Source: Trichoplax sp. H2
Taxonomy: Eukaryota > Placozoa > Uniplacotomia > Trichoplacea
Direction of reading: 5' to 3'
Assembly: GCA_003344405.1 (NCBI GenBank)
Contig: NOWV01000097.1
Coordinates: forward strand, 1 to 64,000
Length of the DNA stretch: 64,000 nucleotides
The translations under genes were made by a program, and so were the position numbers. Within the stretch, counting starts at the first letter, position 1. Every line of letters starts with the position of its first letter. The notes beneath the pieces are model-generated. The model was given only the letters and a program-made list of their open reading frames with translations. It ran no database searches and was not told the origin of the DNA. Positions 46,501 to 58,293 of the stretch are shown piece after piece.

Positions 46501-47585
46501 CTTCTTAGGCGCTAAATCAATTTCAATTGTCTTTTTTTCCTCTTGGCTAAACGATGGCTCAATCTTATTGCTTATCGAGCTATTTTCGTGAGATTTTTCA
46601 ATTTCGGTCAAGTCAACTAAATAACATCGAAATATAGATCGAAAAATCGGTATTTAAATCAATTTAAAAAATTTACTCCGTGAGAGGACTAAATCTTTTA
46701 CACATTAAAAAGACCTTCATGACAACCGTGATCCACATCTTCCCACTCTATATCGCTATCACTCTCGTTTGCAGGATCGTTAACCATTGTACTAGAAGAC
46801 ACGTTGTGTTTATTCGTAGGGTTAATCGGCATCCCTTCGTCGTCTTCATCTGTTAAGTTTGCCCCGGTGGTTGCAGATTGAGCACCCTTACTGTTGCATT
46901 TGCGCGCTAAACCAGAACGACCATAAGTGCGCTTTACATTAGTACGGTTTACTTTACGGATATTCCGCTTCTGTTTTCCATTAGAATTTCTATTATTAAG
47001 CGGTATAAAATCATCATCATCAGACAGGTCTGGGTTCAACAATTCCTCTTTATTGTCGGATTGGGGTGTTTCCTCTTCTTGAGTATCACTCAATCGCTTC
47101 GGATCCAAGAGAGCCTTCTCTTCTTGCGAAGTAGTTATCAGTTTATTTCTCAAAGATTTAGGCATTCTACCTCGTTTTCTTTGTTTTGCTGGCGAAGTTA
47201 ATTCCTTTCTACTTTTTCTCGCGTTCGTGACGTTGTCAACATTAAATTCTAATGTTGCTTCATCTTTGTTTTGACCATAGTTGCTCGCATCTTTGCTGTT
47301 TTCAACATTAGTCACAGAAGCAGGCAAACTCTGATAGTCTAACTCTGGCTCAGTACAAATTTGCTCCTTACTTTCATCAACTTCGCTATCGCTAGAACTC
47401 GCTGATAAAGTACTAGCAACATAGTGAACCTTAACACAACTAAATTTATCATTGAGAGAGTTTGATACATTATCCAGACGCTTCTTTTCCTGTGTAGTTA
47501 ATACGTTTTCTCTCTTTTTCGAAGATTTACGACGAAAGTATGGAGAATATCGATTTCTCTGTGGACCTCCAGAACGTGTCTTCAT
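43544..47585 (-). CDS. XPC: XPC/Rad4 DNA damage recognition protein
   Basis: Nine exons with consistent phases: 46715-47585, 46490-46616, 46315-46390, 46137-46205, 45870-46062, 45456-45505, 45284-45316, 43738-45156, 43544-43654. They give 982 residues, against about 940 in human. Exon 1 is a basic, disordered N-terminus ending in DSDIEWEDV, the acidic-plus-aromatic type of motif that in XPC/Rad4 binds the TFIIH p62/Tfb1 PH domain. Exons 2-7 start the transglutaminase-like fold (QKYLMRMVNRFSRDL, HKVHALLLIASGFHRN, VLRTLMLPTRLVISL). The large exon holds its second half and the beta-hairpin domains (YVLRRHLLKYEVIYP, VEVFFPHMIPPGTVHM, VVTGWDYHRGHVYPV). The last exon is the C-terminal helix (RWKRLTKGLLIRDKLQEKYS). 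By family it detects helix distortion and starts global-genome nucleotide excision repair with RAD23 and centrin. A long charged insert lies between the two halves of the transglutaminase fold. Confidence 0.94.
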
Positions 47586-50500
47586 AACTGATTATTTCTA
47601 TTATTTATAAAGCCAGCGTTCAATAAATATCGATAGCACGTATTGTATGTATAATAAATAAGTGGAACTACTGATATTTGAGAATGACGTCAAATATTAA
47701 AGTTACACGAAAATTCTTATTTAGGTATTCGCCAGTAAATTGCCTACCTACAATGCTAACAGTCTAGTTTATGCAACAACTTGGAAGATAGCAATGAATT
47801 ATATGTATATCTGTTTATTTATGTGTCGTAGTTATTTCTAATACTGTAGTCTGTGCAGTAGAGGTATCGTTCATCATTTTATTTCAGTGATTCGAATTTG
47901 ATTAATAATTTAATAATTATAATTAATAAGCAACGATTCTATCTTGTAACATTGTACGTAGTTAGTTTCTGTAATTACTAGTTAAATATTGAAAGGTATT
48001 GAACTCGTGCAATATGAAGCCAAGCTAGCACGCTAGATGTCAAGGAACCGATATGATATTAATATTATTGTTAAATATCGAGATTGCTAGTATAATAATA
48101 GTAAAATATACTGCTTTAGCAATCATACAGAATTAGCACCTAAAAAAGCAACATACTATAGTATTCAAATTATGACATCCGCAGCATACAGTGCACGAAG
48201 ACAATAGAGCAGTACATGACTTACACTATTTACTACAATTGCTGAATTTATTTCTAGATCTCCATATTGTTATGATCGCAGCCTTATCGAGGTTGACCAA
48301 GGACTAACATAGGCTCAAAAGGTAAAATTTTGCAAGTAAAGCTGCGTCATCAGTTCTGTCTACAGCATCTAGCTCCCAATAGGTAATTGATTGATTATAT
48401 CAACAGAAATACTCGTATTGTATATCCCATTTTCCCTTCGATGTTGTATTATAGAGTACTGTCCACAAGACGAAAGATTCTGGGTCGTGTTTGCCAGTCT
48501 GTCATTTTCTACCATCTCTCTACTGTACAAGCTCATTTTAGTTATTTCTATCGTGAATAGCTAAATCCTTTGTCGACTATTATTTATTTTGGACGTCACA
48601 TCACGAAAGGATCACGAAATTTTGGTAGTTTACGTACACTGGAGACTAGTGTGCAGACTATTAAAAACGGTTGATCCGGTTGCACAATGCACATGCGATA
48701 GCTCGTTTGAGCTAACTTGCAAACATTTGGCGATGATTAATAAATGTCCACTACAATAGCTCCTGCTGCAACTGCAGAAAGTAGAGCTCATCAATTTTAA
48801 ACCAGAACTCCTTTCTATACAGTCAAACTAGAGGCATAGATAGAAAAAAAAACACGAGAATATTTACCTGTGCTAGTTATTCGTTGCTAAAAGAGCGAAG
48901 ATATCCAACGTTAGCTTTCCTTCGAGATGTTTTGGTTTCTTCTCTCATCACATGCAGCAAGCCAGCTCAGTTTACGAATTCAGTACAGTACTCTACCGTC
49001 AGTACCGTATGGCCACGGTACTGTACACTGTAATCCTGTTCATACTGTACTCTACACTGTACAGTGTACAGTATATTCCTGGACCATTCGCTGAACTTTG
49101 AACTGTGCGGAGCAAGCCTGAAACTTGTTCTCTTTAACATGGTGGCGGTAAATTGCCTAGGGGATCCTTCATCATCGCTGTTGATTTTGTTGCATTTGCA
49201 ACAGTAATGGTGTTCAAGATTGCATTATGTCCCGTAGGTTAGATAGCATGCTGTTGAACATGCAATATATTACAGCATCGGGTACTATGGGATGGTTTCT
49301 TTCCGCCTGATCTGGTAAAAGAGGCAAGGAGAAAAGTGACAGAGATAGTAATTTGCAAAAATTGCCTACATGAGTGTGAGCACTTTTCAGTACTGTATAT
49401 GCGGACTGAGGGATCGGCTAGTTATAATAATAATTGTTAATTGATGGACTTGTATCATGCATCGGACGTGTTTGATCAAATGGGATAATTTAATAATTGA
49501 AATCATGCTATGGACTTGCTTAGTCAAAATTGGACAATTCCTGTAAATTCCATTGTAAGATTGAACACTTGAGCCAATCTCCTTAAATCATTCATCGGAC
49601 AGCACCTTACCAAGTAATGGCCATGGTTTCACTATTAGTCTATTAGTAGGTTAGAAGTATTATCACAATACAAGCAGAATTTTAATATGATATGAAATTC
49701 ATATATTCGAACAAACTATATTACCGTTTGACTAATATACCATTGCATCTCCTAGAAAATGCTTTCAAAAGATTTAAATTACGCGTAGATTGTCAATAGA
49801 TTTAGATATTTAGTGGCTGTAATGTGTAATACTAATGGTTTTACTTACTAAAGGTCATTCTCTCGTTGACAGCGAACAGCTAAATGGCTAAGAAATTTCG
49901 TTCCGCCAGTTAGCCGATTAACTAGCTAGAAAAATACTTGTCAACAGACACCGGAAAGTGACAAGGTTCGACTAGCTGTAAAAAGGTTTAATTAGTCTCA
50001 CTCATGTCTCTCATGATGTTAACTGGTATACTAAATCTTGCAATGATTTGTAGTGTCAGATAAAAAAGGACACTTTGGAATTGTACAAAATACCATCTAC
50101 CCAAGCAGAAATCGGCAATTTCTATACCACAGTGTATTATTGCAGCGAAAGAGCAACATCACTATTAAGATCCCTACCACATCCTATACAGCAAAACATT
50201 CAGTATTTCATATATCTATTCTACTTGAAATCGTAGTTGTAGAATCTCAACACTGACACTAAAATAAACTCAAATCACAACACGTATGAATCAGTACAGC
50301 ACTGTACTAATGTATTTTTTTTTTTTTATTTTCCTCAACGTTTTTACTATTTGGTTCTGTATGAAAAGAATCACAATTTATCAGGATTAATAGATAAATT
50401 AATGAAATAATGCAATTATTGATTAAACCCTAGTATATACATATTATATGTCTATGTACGTATATCACCATCGTTGCAGCTCAGATATCATGAAGCCGAG

Positions 50501-50687
50501 AATTTCTATTCTATTCATCTGCAAATACTGCAATATCAGTATTACAAAATGTAAAATATATCACGTTTGTGTAAATCTTGGTATGTTATTTATAAGCAAA
50601 GTAAAATATCGCTGCCTAGTGAGTGATCAGTAGTCTTAAATTTAAAAATGCTGTATCAGTGTTATAAAACTGCATACAGCTATGGAA
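47586..50687. other. Intergenic, with a palindrome-rich stretch
   Basis: No exon-like frame seen over 3.1 kb. It should include the XPC promoter next to 47585. Around 48985-49075 there is a dense cluster of CTGTAC/GTACAG palindromes, annotated separately. A 10-bp poly-T tract lies near 50315. Confidence 0.5.
48985..49075. repeat. Cluster of GTAC-centred palindromes
   Basis: Includes the perfect 14-bp palindrome acactgtacagtgt (49054-49067), a near-palindrome taccgtatggccacggta (49003-49020), and several gtacagtac/gtactgtac elements. The same vocabulary appears in the NEDD1/O-methyltransferase intergenic region at 38660-38755. Confidence 0.65.
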
Positions 50688-50731
50688 TACTGGAAAAAGA
50701 ATCGATTTTAATCTTGATTCTTTTTCCAGTA
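50688..50731. repeat. Perfect 16-bp inverted repeat (hairpin)
   Basis: Arms tactggaaaaagaatc (50688-50703) and gattctttttccagta (50716-50731) are exact complements around a 12-nt loop. Further out, ctgtatca (50651-50658) and tgatacag (50736-50743) extend it imperfectly. It lies about 170 bp downstream of the stop codon of O-methyltransferase copy 2. It could be a foldback mobile remnant or a transcript hairpin. Confidence 0.75.
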
Positions 50732-50897
50732 GTCCTTGATACAGAACATATTTTACAGTGATTATATTGTAAATATTTGTTGTATAATTAATTGAACAAA
50801 ATTGAGCTAGCAGTGTAGTATACTTAATCATGCATACAGCACAGTCAATGCAAAACTAAAAAAAGTGTAATACAAATCCAGCACAATCATACTGCAT

Positions 50898-51876
50898 TTA
50901 ATTTTTCTTCACCAAAGTAACACCATCACACACAGTCAAGACCACAAATGTAATGCGACTATCATCTTTGACATGGTTATTGAATTCGCGAATAGACGTT
51001 AAAGTAGTACTTGTAATTGATTCATCTCCTACTTGACCACTCCATAATGTGTTATCGATAGCAATAACACCACCTTTCCTGATTAATTGCAATGATTTTT
51101 CGTAATAGTTGATGTAATTGCTTTTATCTGCATCTATAAAGATAAAATCGTAACTATCCAATTCGTTATTTGCAATTAACTGATCGAGACTTTCGAGTGC
51201 TAATCCAATTTTAATGTCGATTTTGTGATCGACGTTAGCTTCTTTCCAGAACGGCCTGCCAATATTAACATACTCTTCACTGACGTCTAAGCCAACTATT
51301 TTGGCGTCATCAGGTAGAGCAAGTGCCATGCCAAGTGTAGTCAATCCTGTAAAAACGCCTATCAATCCAATATACAGAAGATTACTTAGCAATACTGTTC
51401 TTTGACGATATCATACAATAACTGTACTCTACAATACTGCTACTAAAACCATGTTAAAGAGAATTTAAGGTCATGATAGCAACAGATACAAGTTTCAATT
51501 TTAGACCTGTCAATATCAAGTGTGACAAGATTGAAGTGCACTTGCGAGACTACTGTCTATTAGACTTGTTTGTTTTAGCTGTTTCTAGCCCACTTTCTGT
51601 CGATAGTCTAAAAACGGGGCGAAGTGTTCATTTCAATCAAATGACTATCCCTATCACGGAATTATTCAAGATAAATCCTTTACCGATTTCTATGACCTTC
51701 TTAGCTTGGATTAAAGGTAGCAAAAACTGAAAGAAAGCCACTTCATCAGTGGAGGCAGCCATTTTCCGCATAGGATGTTTAATTGTTTCATCGAGTAATT
51801 TCTGTGATATAGGGTGAATACGATAGCCATTCTTTAATACGTATTTATAAAATGAACAATCTGATGGAAATAGCAT
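50898..51876 (-). CDS. SAM-dependent O-methyltransferase, copy 2
   Basis: Exons 51684-51876 and 50898-51358 (193 and 461 nt) join in phase 1 inside motif I (ATCG|GTAAAG; gatag|GC), recreating EIGVFTGLTTLGMALALP. The protein is 217 residues. Metal and SAM blocks are intact: LDVSEE, FIFIDADKSNY and IDNTLWSG. The N-terminus is the most diverged of the four copies (MLFPSDCSFYKYVLKNGYRI). Its first 64 coding bases and 5' flank also form the left edge of the tandem duplication, so a fossil of them reappears at 57009-57072. It is divergent from copy 3. Confidence 0.92.
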
Positions 51877-52328
51877 TTTCGGTCGATGTGGATAACTGGA
51901 AAGCTTTACTATATCCCTGTTTTGCGAATAATGTACACTTGTACAGTAGTTGGCGACTTGGTGTTGATGGAGCTGAAAACTGCATTCGTTGAGCCGGATT
52001 GCGAACAGTCAGTTGATATACATCCTTCGTCAATCTTTGTTCTACAAACTGTATCCAATCAGGCAGCTGCTGTGAAAGAAGGAAGCCCTAGGGGGATATA
52101 GTACCACCAAATAAAATCAATCAATCAATCAATAATAGTAAAAACAACCTTTACTGTTCTGAGCACAGCGGAAGACGCAGTATTAAGAAGCCCCTGACTA
52201 CGCGCTATCATTAGCATAGAATACTAGGTACAGTGATCGATAGCACAAATGTCCATGATTGCGGACATCTTTCGTAGTCTATGACCGAGTCTGTGCGTAG
52301 TCCAGGAATGAAAACATAAAATCGACGT

Positions 52329-52690
52329 TTACGAATGGTGCAATGCGGCTCATAGAGGTACAAGAAATTTTTCCTTTTTACCTCTATGATGCAGTGCAGC
52401 TCAAAGAGGCACAAGGAATTTTCCCTTTTTACCTCTATGATGCAGTGCAGCTCAAAGAGGCACAAGGAATTTTCCCTTTTTACCTCTATGATGCAGTGCA
52501 GCTCATAGAGGCACAAGGAATTTTTCCTTTTTACCTCTATGATGCAGTGCAGCTCATAGAGGCACAAGGAATTTTTCCTTTTTACCTCTATGATGCAGTG
52601 CAGCTCATAGAGGCACAAGGAATCTTTCCCTTTTTACCTCTATGATGCAGTGCAGCTCATAGAGGTACAGGGAATTTTTCCCTTGTACCT
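52329..52690. repeat. 51-bp minisatellite, about 7 copies, hairpin-rich
   Basis: Unit of 51 bp (one spacing of 52), starts of 'acctctatga' at 52380, 52431, 52482, 52533, 52584, 52636 and a degenerate one at 52687. Each unit contains the inverted pair acctctatga / tcatagaggt around tgcagtgcagc, and a second pair of the type aaggaa / ttccctt. The last unit is nearly a perfect palindrome (gaggtacagggaa...ttcccttgtacctc). Because 51 is divisible by 3, long open frames run through both strands; these are not genes. Unit B has a single copy near 57553-57603. Confidence 0.9.
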
Positions 52691-54572
52691 CGATGGTCCA
52701 TCTACTGAGTTAATGACAATTTTTCCGATTAAAACTTGGGAATCAAGAAATTTGCTTTTGAGATATTATTAGAGTACTCTTGGATATTCGGACAACTGGA
52801 CCTCCTATCCTCAAAAATGGGGAAAGCGAGGTTGCCGGCCAGACCTGCTGTAACTAACAGTAATATAAAGTAGTCATGGTGTAGTACTGCACTTAATGCT
52901 CTGGGTAGACCTCTTCCTTCCACACAAACCTTTCGTCCCTAGGCGGCATCTTTTGGTGAAAAAGGTAAGATCAAGTAAAATTATTCATTCTATTCTTACC
53001 GCAAGTTAAGGCCAAATTACAGAAAATTAGTATTATCACTGCCGACACGATGATAATGATCATTGTATCAGCTTCGATAGAGAGGATAATAAATTATCAA
53101 CAATGTTAACAAATGGAGTGTAAATTGAGAACAAGTTTTGCAACAGTCAAGTCATTGACCAATTTAGAGATCGATTAATCGTTCAATTTACTGCATATAT
53201 GTTACGGTGAACGTATAGGATAACCGACAAGATGGTGAACGAATAGGCTGACCGGTTATTCTATACGATTACAGATTTCTACACTAACCCTAACATATCC
53301 AGTGCAGCAGGTAGCGAATGAGTAAAATCATATTGTAGCGCCACTAGCCATTGATGGTAATTTTGATTACAGTAACATCACAAGGCGGCAATCCTGGCTG
53401 ACTACATTATTGCGTAGGGTGATAATAAATGCTTAATACAGCATAGTATCATAAAGGTTCTAAATATTTTAAATCTCATATGTTGATGACAAGTCTAGTC
53501 GACGTAGGACAATTGATAATAATAATTAACATAATTATATGTAATGTCGATGCAAATGCAACGATCATACATGTACATCTCTACCAAGAACTACTGAAAG
53601 GAAAGGAAAAAAAGGGTGACTTAAAACGGCTGTTAGTACAAAATAATGGGGAGGCCTATCATTTTTCCGGCCATTCTACTATACGGTACTAATGAAACTA
53701 CACAAAACCAACCTTGCAGCTGATTTAAATGTCAATTTGCGGACAGGATAGTATGCCGACATGCTGTACAATTGAAATGACCAGTAAAATAATCGGCCTC
53801 CACATTATTAGTATAGTCAACGCTTGTTTTACGCCCTTTATTCTTTCATTTTAGCAACCCCTGATCTATAGGTACGTAGAAATAGCATCTGATAATCTTG
53901 AGAAGTTGAGACTCCACAATACTCGTAAAAACAAACAGTTGCAAATCACCACCGACAAAGGCAAGATAGACTTTATCTATCGGTAAATTGCACCAACATT
54001 TGAATTAATTCTCTGTACTGTATAACAGTAATTACCTTATGAGTGTTTATAGAACCTAAAAAAAGTGGATGGGACTAAAGTTTGTCGTTGTCCAAATACA
54101 TAAACCACTTCTGGCAGATTTAGTTCGGTAGCAATGTCTGCAGTAAAGTATTATTTACACTTAATAATCACAAGATTTACTTTATATCCTTACCAGTCAT
54201 CATTTTCACAGTATGATACAAGAAAAAATTCTAAAATACGCGTACATAGCATCAAAAAGAAGTCTATGTTATCATGGTGTTATTCATAGGATGCAATCGA
54301 TAGTTTCTTTTTTCCGATACGTAAGACAAGGCTTGATGCTTTATGTCAAAGTCTCTGAAGATACTTAACAACAACTGTATTCAGCATACTGCAGCACCTG
54401 CAATTGCAATTATCGTAATTACTGTATAATTATAGACATCATTAGAGTGTTCAACATACAACTGTAATTTACTGGCAAATTATCGCGTAATCCTTGTGCA
54501 ACGTGTTCTGTTATTATAGAAAAATATAGGTTGCGAAGCTCGATTAACCGTATATTCCAAGGAAATTTCGAA

Positions 54573-55977
54573 ATGATAATCCCTCCTGAATCTCCAATTT
54601 ATCAGTATGTATTGAAGTATGGCTTCCGAAAGCATCCAGTGTTGCAACGCTTATGTGACAAATCAGCCGACCATCCACTGGCAATCATGGCTGCAACACC
54701 AGATGAAGTTTCCATGATGCAGTTTCTATTGCAATTGATTCATGCAAAGAAGGTTTTAGAAATCGGTAAGAATACTTGCATTGACTTCATTTATAGATTG
54801 TAATTTGCAAGTTGAAATCAGTAAAGTTTCCAATGACTTACTTTCGAGCACATATTAGCCTACGTAAAATGGCTACTGCAAAGAGTTTTATAACGCAATC
54901 TTTGATCCTGTGTAGTATTCGCTTAATAACTTATATTTGCATAGTTCAATAAAGCTGTTACGTATGATGCTCGTATTTTACATGTTTTGCTAAGGGATTG
55001 CTTATCAACGCATTAGAATAAAAATACCTCTGATAATTTTACTATCCTTTAATCTTCAATGCCGCATGTTAAAATAACCATCTTAGTGGCTTTAGTCTAG
55101 GCTAAATTGTTTACCTGTGAAGATAGTCTTGAAATTTGCTTGCTAATATCCTAAAATAACATACTTATCTAAAATTGTGACTATTAGATGCTCATTATTT
55201 GAGATTAATGTAATTTACTTAGTGAGTGTATTGAGACTGTGCTAAGTGTGATATAGTCTCCTTTTAACACAAGTTAATATCCCTTGCCAAATATTCCTAC
55301 TACAATAAGCTTCCTTCTACGGCATCATGATGTTGTAGTATTTGATGATGACTATTAATATCCCAGTATAATCACGATGATTTCAAAGCTTTGTTAAATT
55401 GTATGAAATACAAGTATGTTGCGTTTTATCGGCAATGGATATTGTGCTTCACTGACAAACACATATTTTCAGGCGAATATAATAGCTTTCTCTTGATTAC
55501 TTTACAATACGTATAGGTGTGTTTACTGGATACACTACACTTGGAATGGCTCTTGCTTTACCTAGTGATGGTAAAGTAATTGGCTTAGACATTAGCAATG
55601 AATTTGTTGATATTGGCAGACCGTTCTGGAAGGAAGCTGGTGTTGATCACAAAATCGATATAAGAATTGGACCAGCTCTTGAAAGCATGGACCAAATGCT
55701 TGGCAATAATGAATCTGGTACTTTCGATTTCATATTTATCGATGCAGATAAACTCAATTATATTAACTACTATGAAAAATCACTGCAGTTATTAAGAAAA
55801 GATGGTATTATTGCTATCGACAACACAATATGGGGAGGTCGTGTAGCAGATGAGTCTATTAACGATGGCAGTACTACAACCATTCGTAAATTAAATAGTA
55901 TCATCAAAGACGATGAACGTGTTGAATTTGTCTTGTTAACCGTATCAGATGGTGTAACTTTGATTCGAAAAAAATAG
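54573..55977 (+). CDS. SAM-dependent O-methyltransferase, copy 3
   Basis: Exons 54573-54765 and 55517-55977 join in phase 1 inside motif I (ATCG|GTAAGA; atag|GTG). The protein is 217 residues, starting MIIPPESPIYQYVLKYGFRK. Intact blocks are LDISNE, FIFIDADKLNY and IDNTIWGG. The frame is open further upstream (RSSINRIFQGNFE), but unlike copy 4 there is no ATG there: the equivalent of ACATG reads ATAGG. So either the protein starts at 54573 or the upstream residues are reached from an earlier exon through the acceptor-like ttattatag at about 54518. About 93 percent identical to copy 4 over exon 2. Confidence 0.92.
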
Positions 55978-56193
55978 ACTATGCTACCTTATTGTCATAT
56001 CTATGATATCTAAACTAACAATTGATTGCGTTACCAAGAATAATACTAACTGATGATGATGATATACTGGAAACGCTCATTAAAATTATACTGTTAGTAT
56101 TATTTCTTGTTCAATTCATTGTGTGTTAAAGCCAAAAAGACGCTAAACTATCACTATACTGTACGTATAATGTCTAGTAATCTACTGACACAA

Positions 56194-56199
56194 AATAAA
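56194..56199 (+). terminator. Polyadenylation signal of copy 3
   Basis: AATAAA about 220 bp after the stop codon, conserved at the same place in copy 4 (61777-61782). Position and conservation support it; cleavage site not determined. Confidence 0.45.
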
Positions 56200-56833
56200 T
56201 ACGGTGCCGCATTGGTAATTGACCACAATATTGAACCAGCAGCCTTTACTGTAGTAACTGTAAGTATACTATAGATCATTAGGCTCATAGCTTCATGTTT
56301 TCATGCTTTTACTCATTCATAGATGTAATGTAATGTTAGTGGCAATTCACGAAATGTTTATGCCTGAAAAAACTACATGATGAAGAGATAGCATTTCTTC
56401 TTAGTCTGCATAATTCATTGTGAAGAACTGTTACGGCTATAGCACTTTATTATAAAAACATCTCATAGAAAATGATGCAACGAGTAACGGACTCTTCCTG
56501 TGAGCTGGTTGATCTATAATTATAACAATAACTAAATATACAGTATATGTACAATTTGTACATGCGTCGATATTTACATGTCTATAAGATACGTGTACGT
56601 TACATCTATGTTAATATATTCAAAAAATATTACATTGGAAACCAAGCAGGCCTGAGATAATTTAGTCAATATTAATTTATTTTAGCATTTTATAATTTCA
56701 TGGAGGTGTCCCACGGACATAATGCTAATATTACATTAATTATAGTTACTATGGTTAGATTTATTTAATAGACAAGTCTAATAGAATATCATGCTTTTTT
56801 AATTCTTATTTCAGGGACATTTCCCATAACGAT

Positions 56834-56868
56834 GTATATATGTTAAGGATTGACCTTAACATATATAC
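56834..56868. repeat. Perfect 15-bp hairpin, present only in unit A
   Basis: gtatatatgttaagg (56834-56848), loop attga, ccttaacatatatac (56854-56868). The corresponding place in unit B (about 62400-62425) lacks about 60 bp containing this hairpin, so it was inserted in A or deleted from B after the duplication. Confidence 0.75.
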
Positions 56869-57008
56869 ACTCGTGATACAATTTCATTATGTTATTTACG
56901 CGTATTCCAGTCTATGCTGTATACGTATATATTTTATTACAGGGACGTAATATGTAGCAAATGAGTTTACTTACAGTAATTACCTTAGAGTGGCAAGGCA
57001 CCGTAACA

Positions 57009-57072
57009 GGTGAATACGATAGCCATTCTTTAATACATATTTATAAAATGAACAATCTGATGGGAATAGCAT
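57009..57072 (-). pseudogene. Fragment of O-methyltransferase copy 2 exon 1
   Basis: 64 bp, collinear with 51813-51876, translating to MLFPSDCSFYKYVLKNGYRI before homology ends abruptly. It is the truncated start of copy 2, carried along because the duplication breakpoint cut through that exon. With its copied 5' flank it may retain promoter activity. Confidence 0.85.
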
Positions 57073-58293
57073 TTTCGGTCTATGTGAATAGCTGGAAAGC
57101 TTTACTGTATCACTAATTGGTAAATAATGTAGTTGGCTACTGTACTAGGTGTTGATAGGGCTGAGAACTGGATTCGTTGAGCCGGATTGCGATCGGTCAG
57201 TCGATACGCCCTTCGTCAATCTTCGTTCTACAAACTGTATCCAATCAAGCAGCTGCTGTGAAAGAAGGAAACCCTAGAGGGATACAGTACCATGCAATAA
57301 AATCAATAAATAATAGTAAAAGAACCTTGGCTGTTCTGAGCACAGCAGAAGATACCGTAGTAAGAAGCCCCTGACTAGGCGCTATTATTAGCACTTACAG
57401 TACACGTCTTACTAGGTACGGTGATAGATAGAGGCCCTTCGAGAATCTGTGATAGATGTACAATTTTCGATGATGGCCGGACATATTTAGTAATCCTATG
57501 ACTGAGTATGTGCGTAGTCTACGAATGAATACGTAAAATCGACGTTTACTAATGGTGCAGTGCAGCTCATAGAGGTGCAAGGAATTTTTCCTTTTACCTC
57601 TACTAGCTCATTCCCCGCCACCTTGCAGGCGATTGTACTGTTAACACGTTTACCATTATTGAACATTACTCTTAATTTTAATAATAACTTCATAATCGCA
57701 GAATGCTATTTCTAATCACAACCAAATTTTACCCCGGGTTGCCGTTTGCGCTAATTCAATACTGTACTATCTAGTCTCTGTTTCTTGTCTAAAGTCATCC
57801 TTTGTTAATGCCATTTTTTTGTCATAGAAAGCATGAAGCATGCGGTAAACGCTTTAATTATATAACGAAGGAAGGTGCAGCTACGGAGTGGATGGAAATT
57901 TTTTCCGCGTAAACTTGGAATCAGAAATTTGCTTTTGAGATATTATTTTTTTTAACGTTCTCTTGGACAGTCGGACAATTGGACCTCATCTTGTCCAATG
58001 GTTAACAGCAACATACAGTAGTCATGATTAGTCATGTAGTCCTCTGGGTATACTGTATCTCTTCATTCCGTACAACCTTTCTACGTGTCCCTAGGCGGTA
58101 TCTATTGGTGAAAAAAAAAAAAGTAAGATCAAGTAAACATTATTCATTATATTCTTACTGCAAATTAAGGCTAAATTGTAGAAAATTAGTACTGTCACTA
58201 CCGACACTACGATAATGATAATTATCATTGTATCAGTTTAGATAGCGTGATCGAGAGGATAATGAACTATTATCCCATGTTAACAAATGGACT

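Larger units (their letters stand above)
51813..56953. repeat. Tandem duplication unit A (about 5.1 kb)
   Basis: Collinear with unit B (57009-62495). The left edge is the shared 'ggtgaatacgatagccattc' (51813 and 57009). The right edge is 'acagggacgtaatat' (ending 56953 and 62495). Unit A contains the 5' part of copy 2 with its upstream DNA, the expanded 51-bp minisatellite, and O-methyltransferase copy 3. Only 55 bp of unshared DNA (56954-57008) separates the units. Confidence 0.85.

Noticed and set aside
52211-52645. Long repetitive open frames on both strands (ELHCIIEVKR and FPFYLYDAVQL repeats)
   Set aside because: They are produced by a 51-bp minisatellite whose period is divisible by three; both strands are open, and the sister unit has a single copy.
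52329-52690. Possible CRISPR array
   Set aside because: Units are contiguous with no unique spacers, and the genome is eukaryotic.
53480-53692. 70-codon plus-strand frame in unit A
   Set aside because: The homologous DNA in unit B (about 59010-59220) has indels that break the frame, so it is not under coding constraint.
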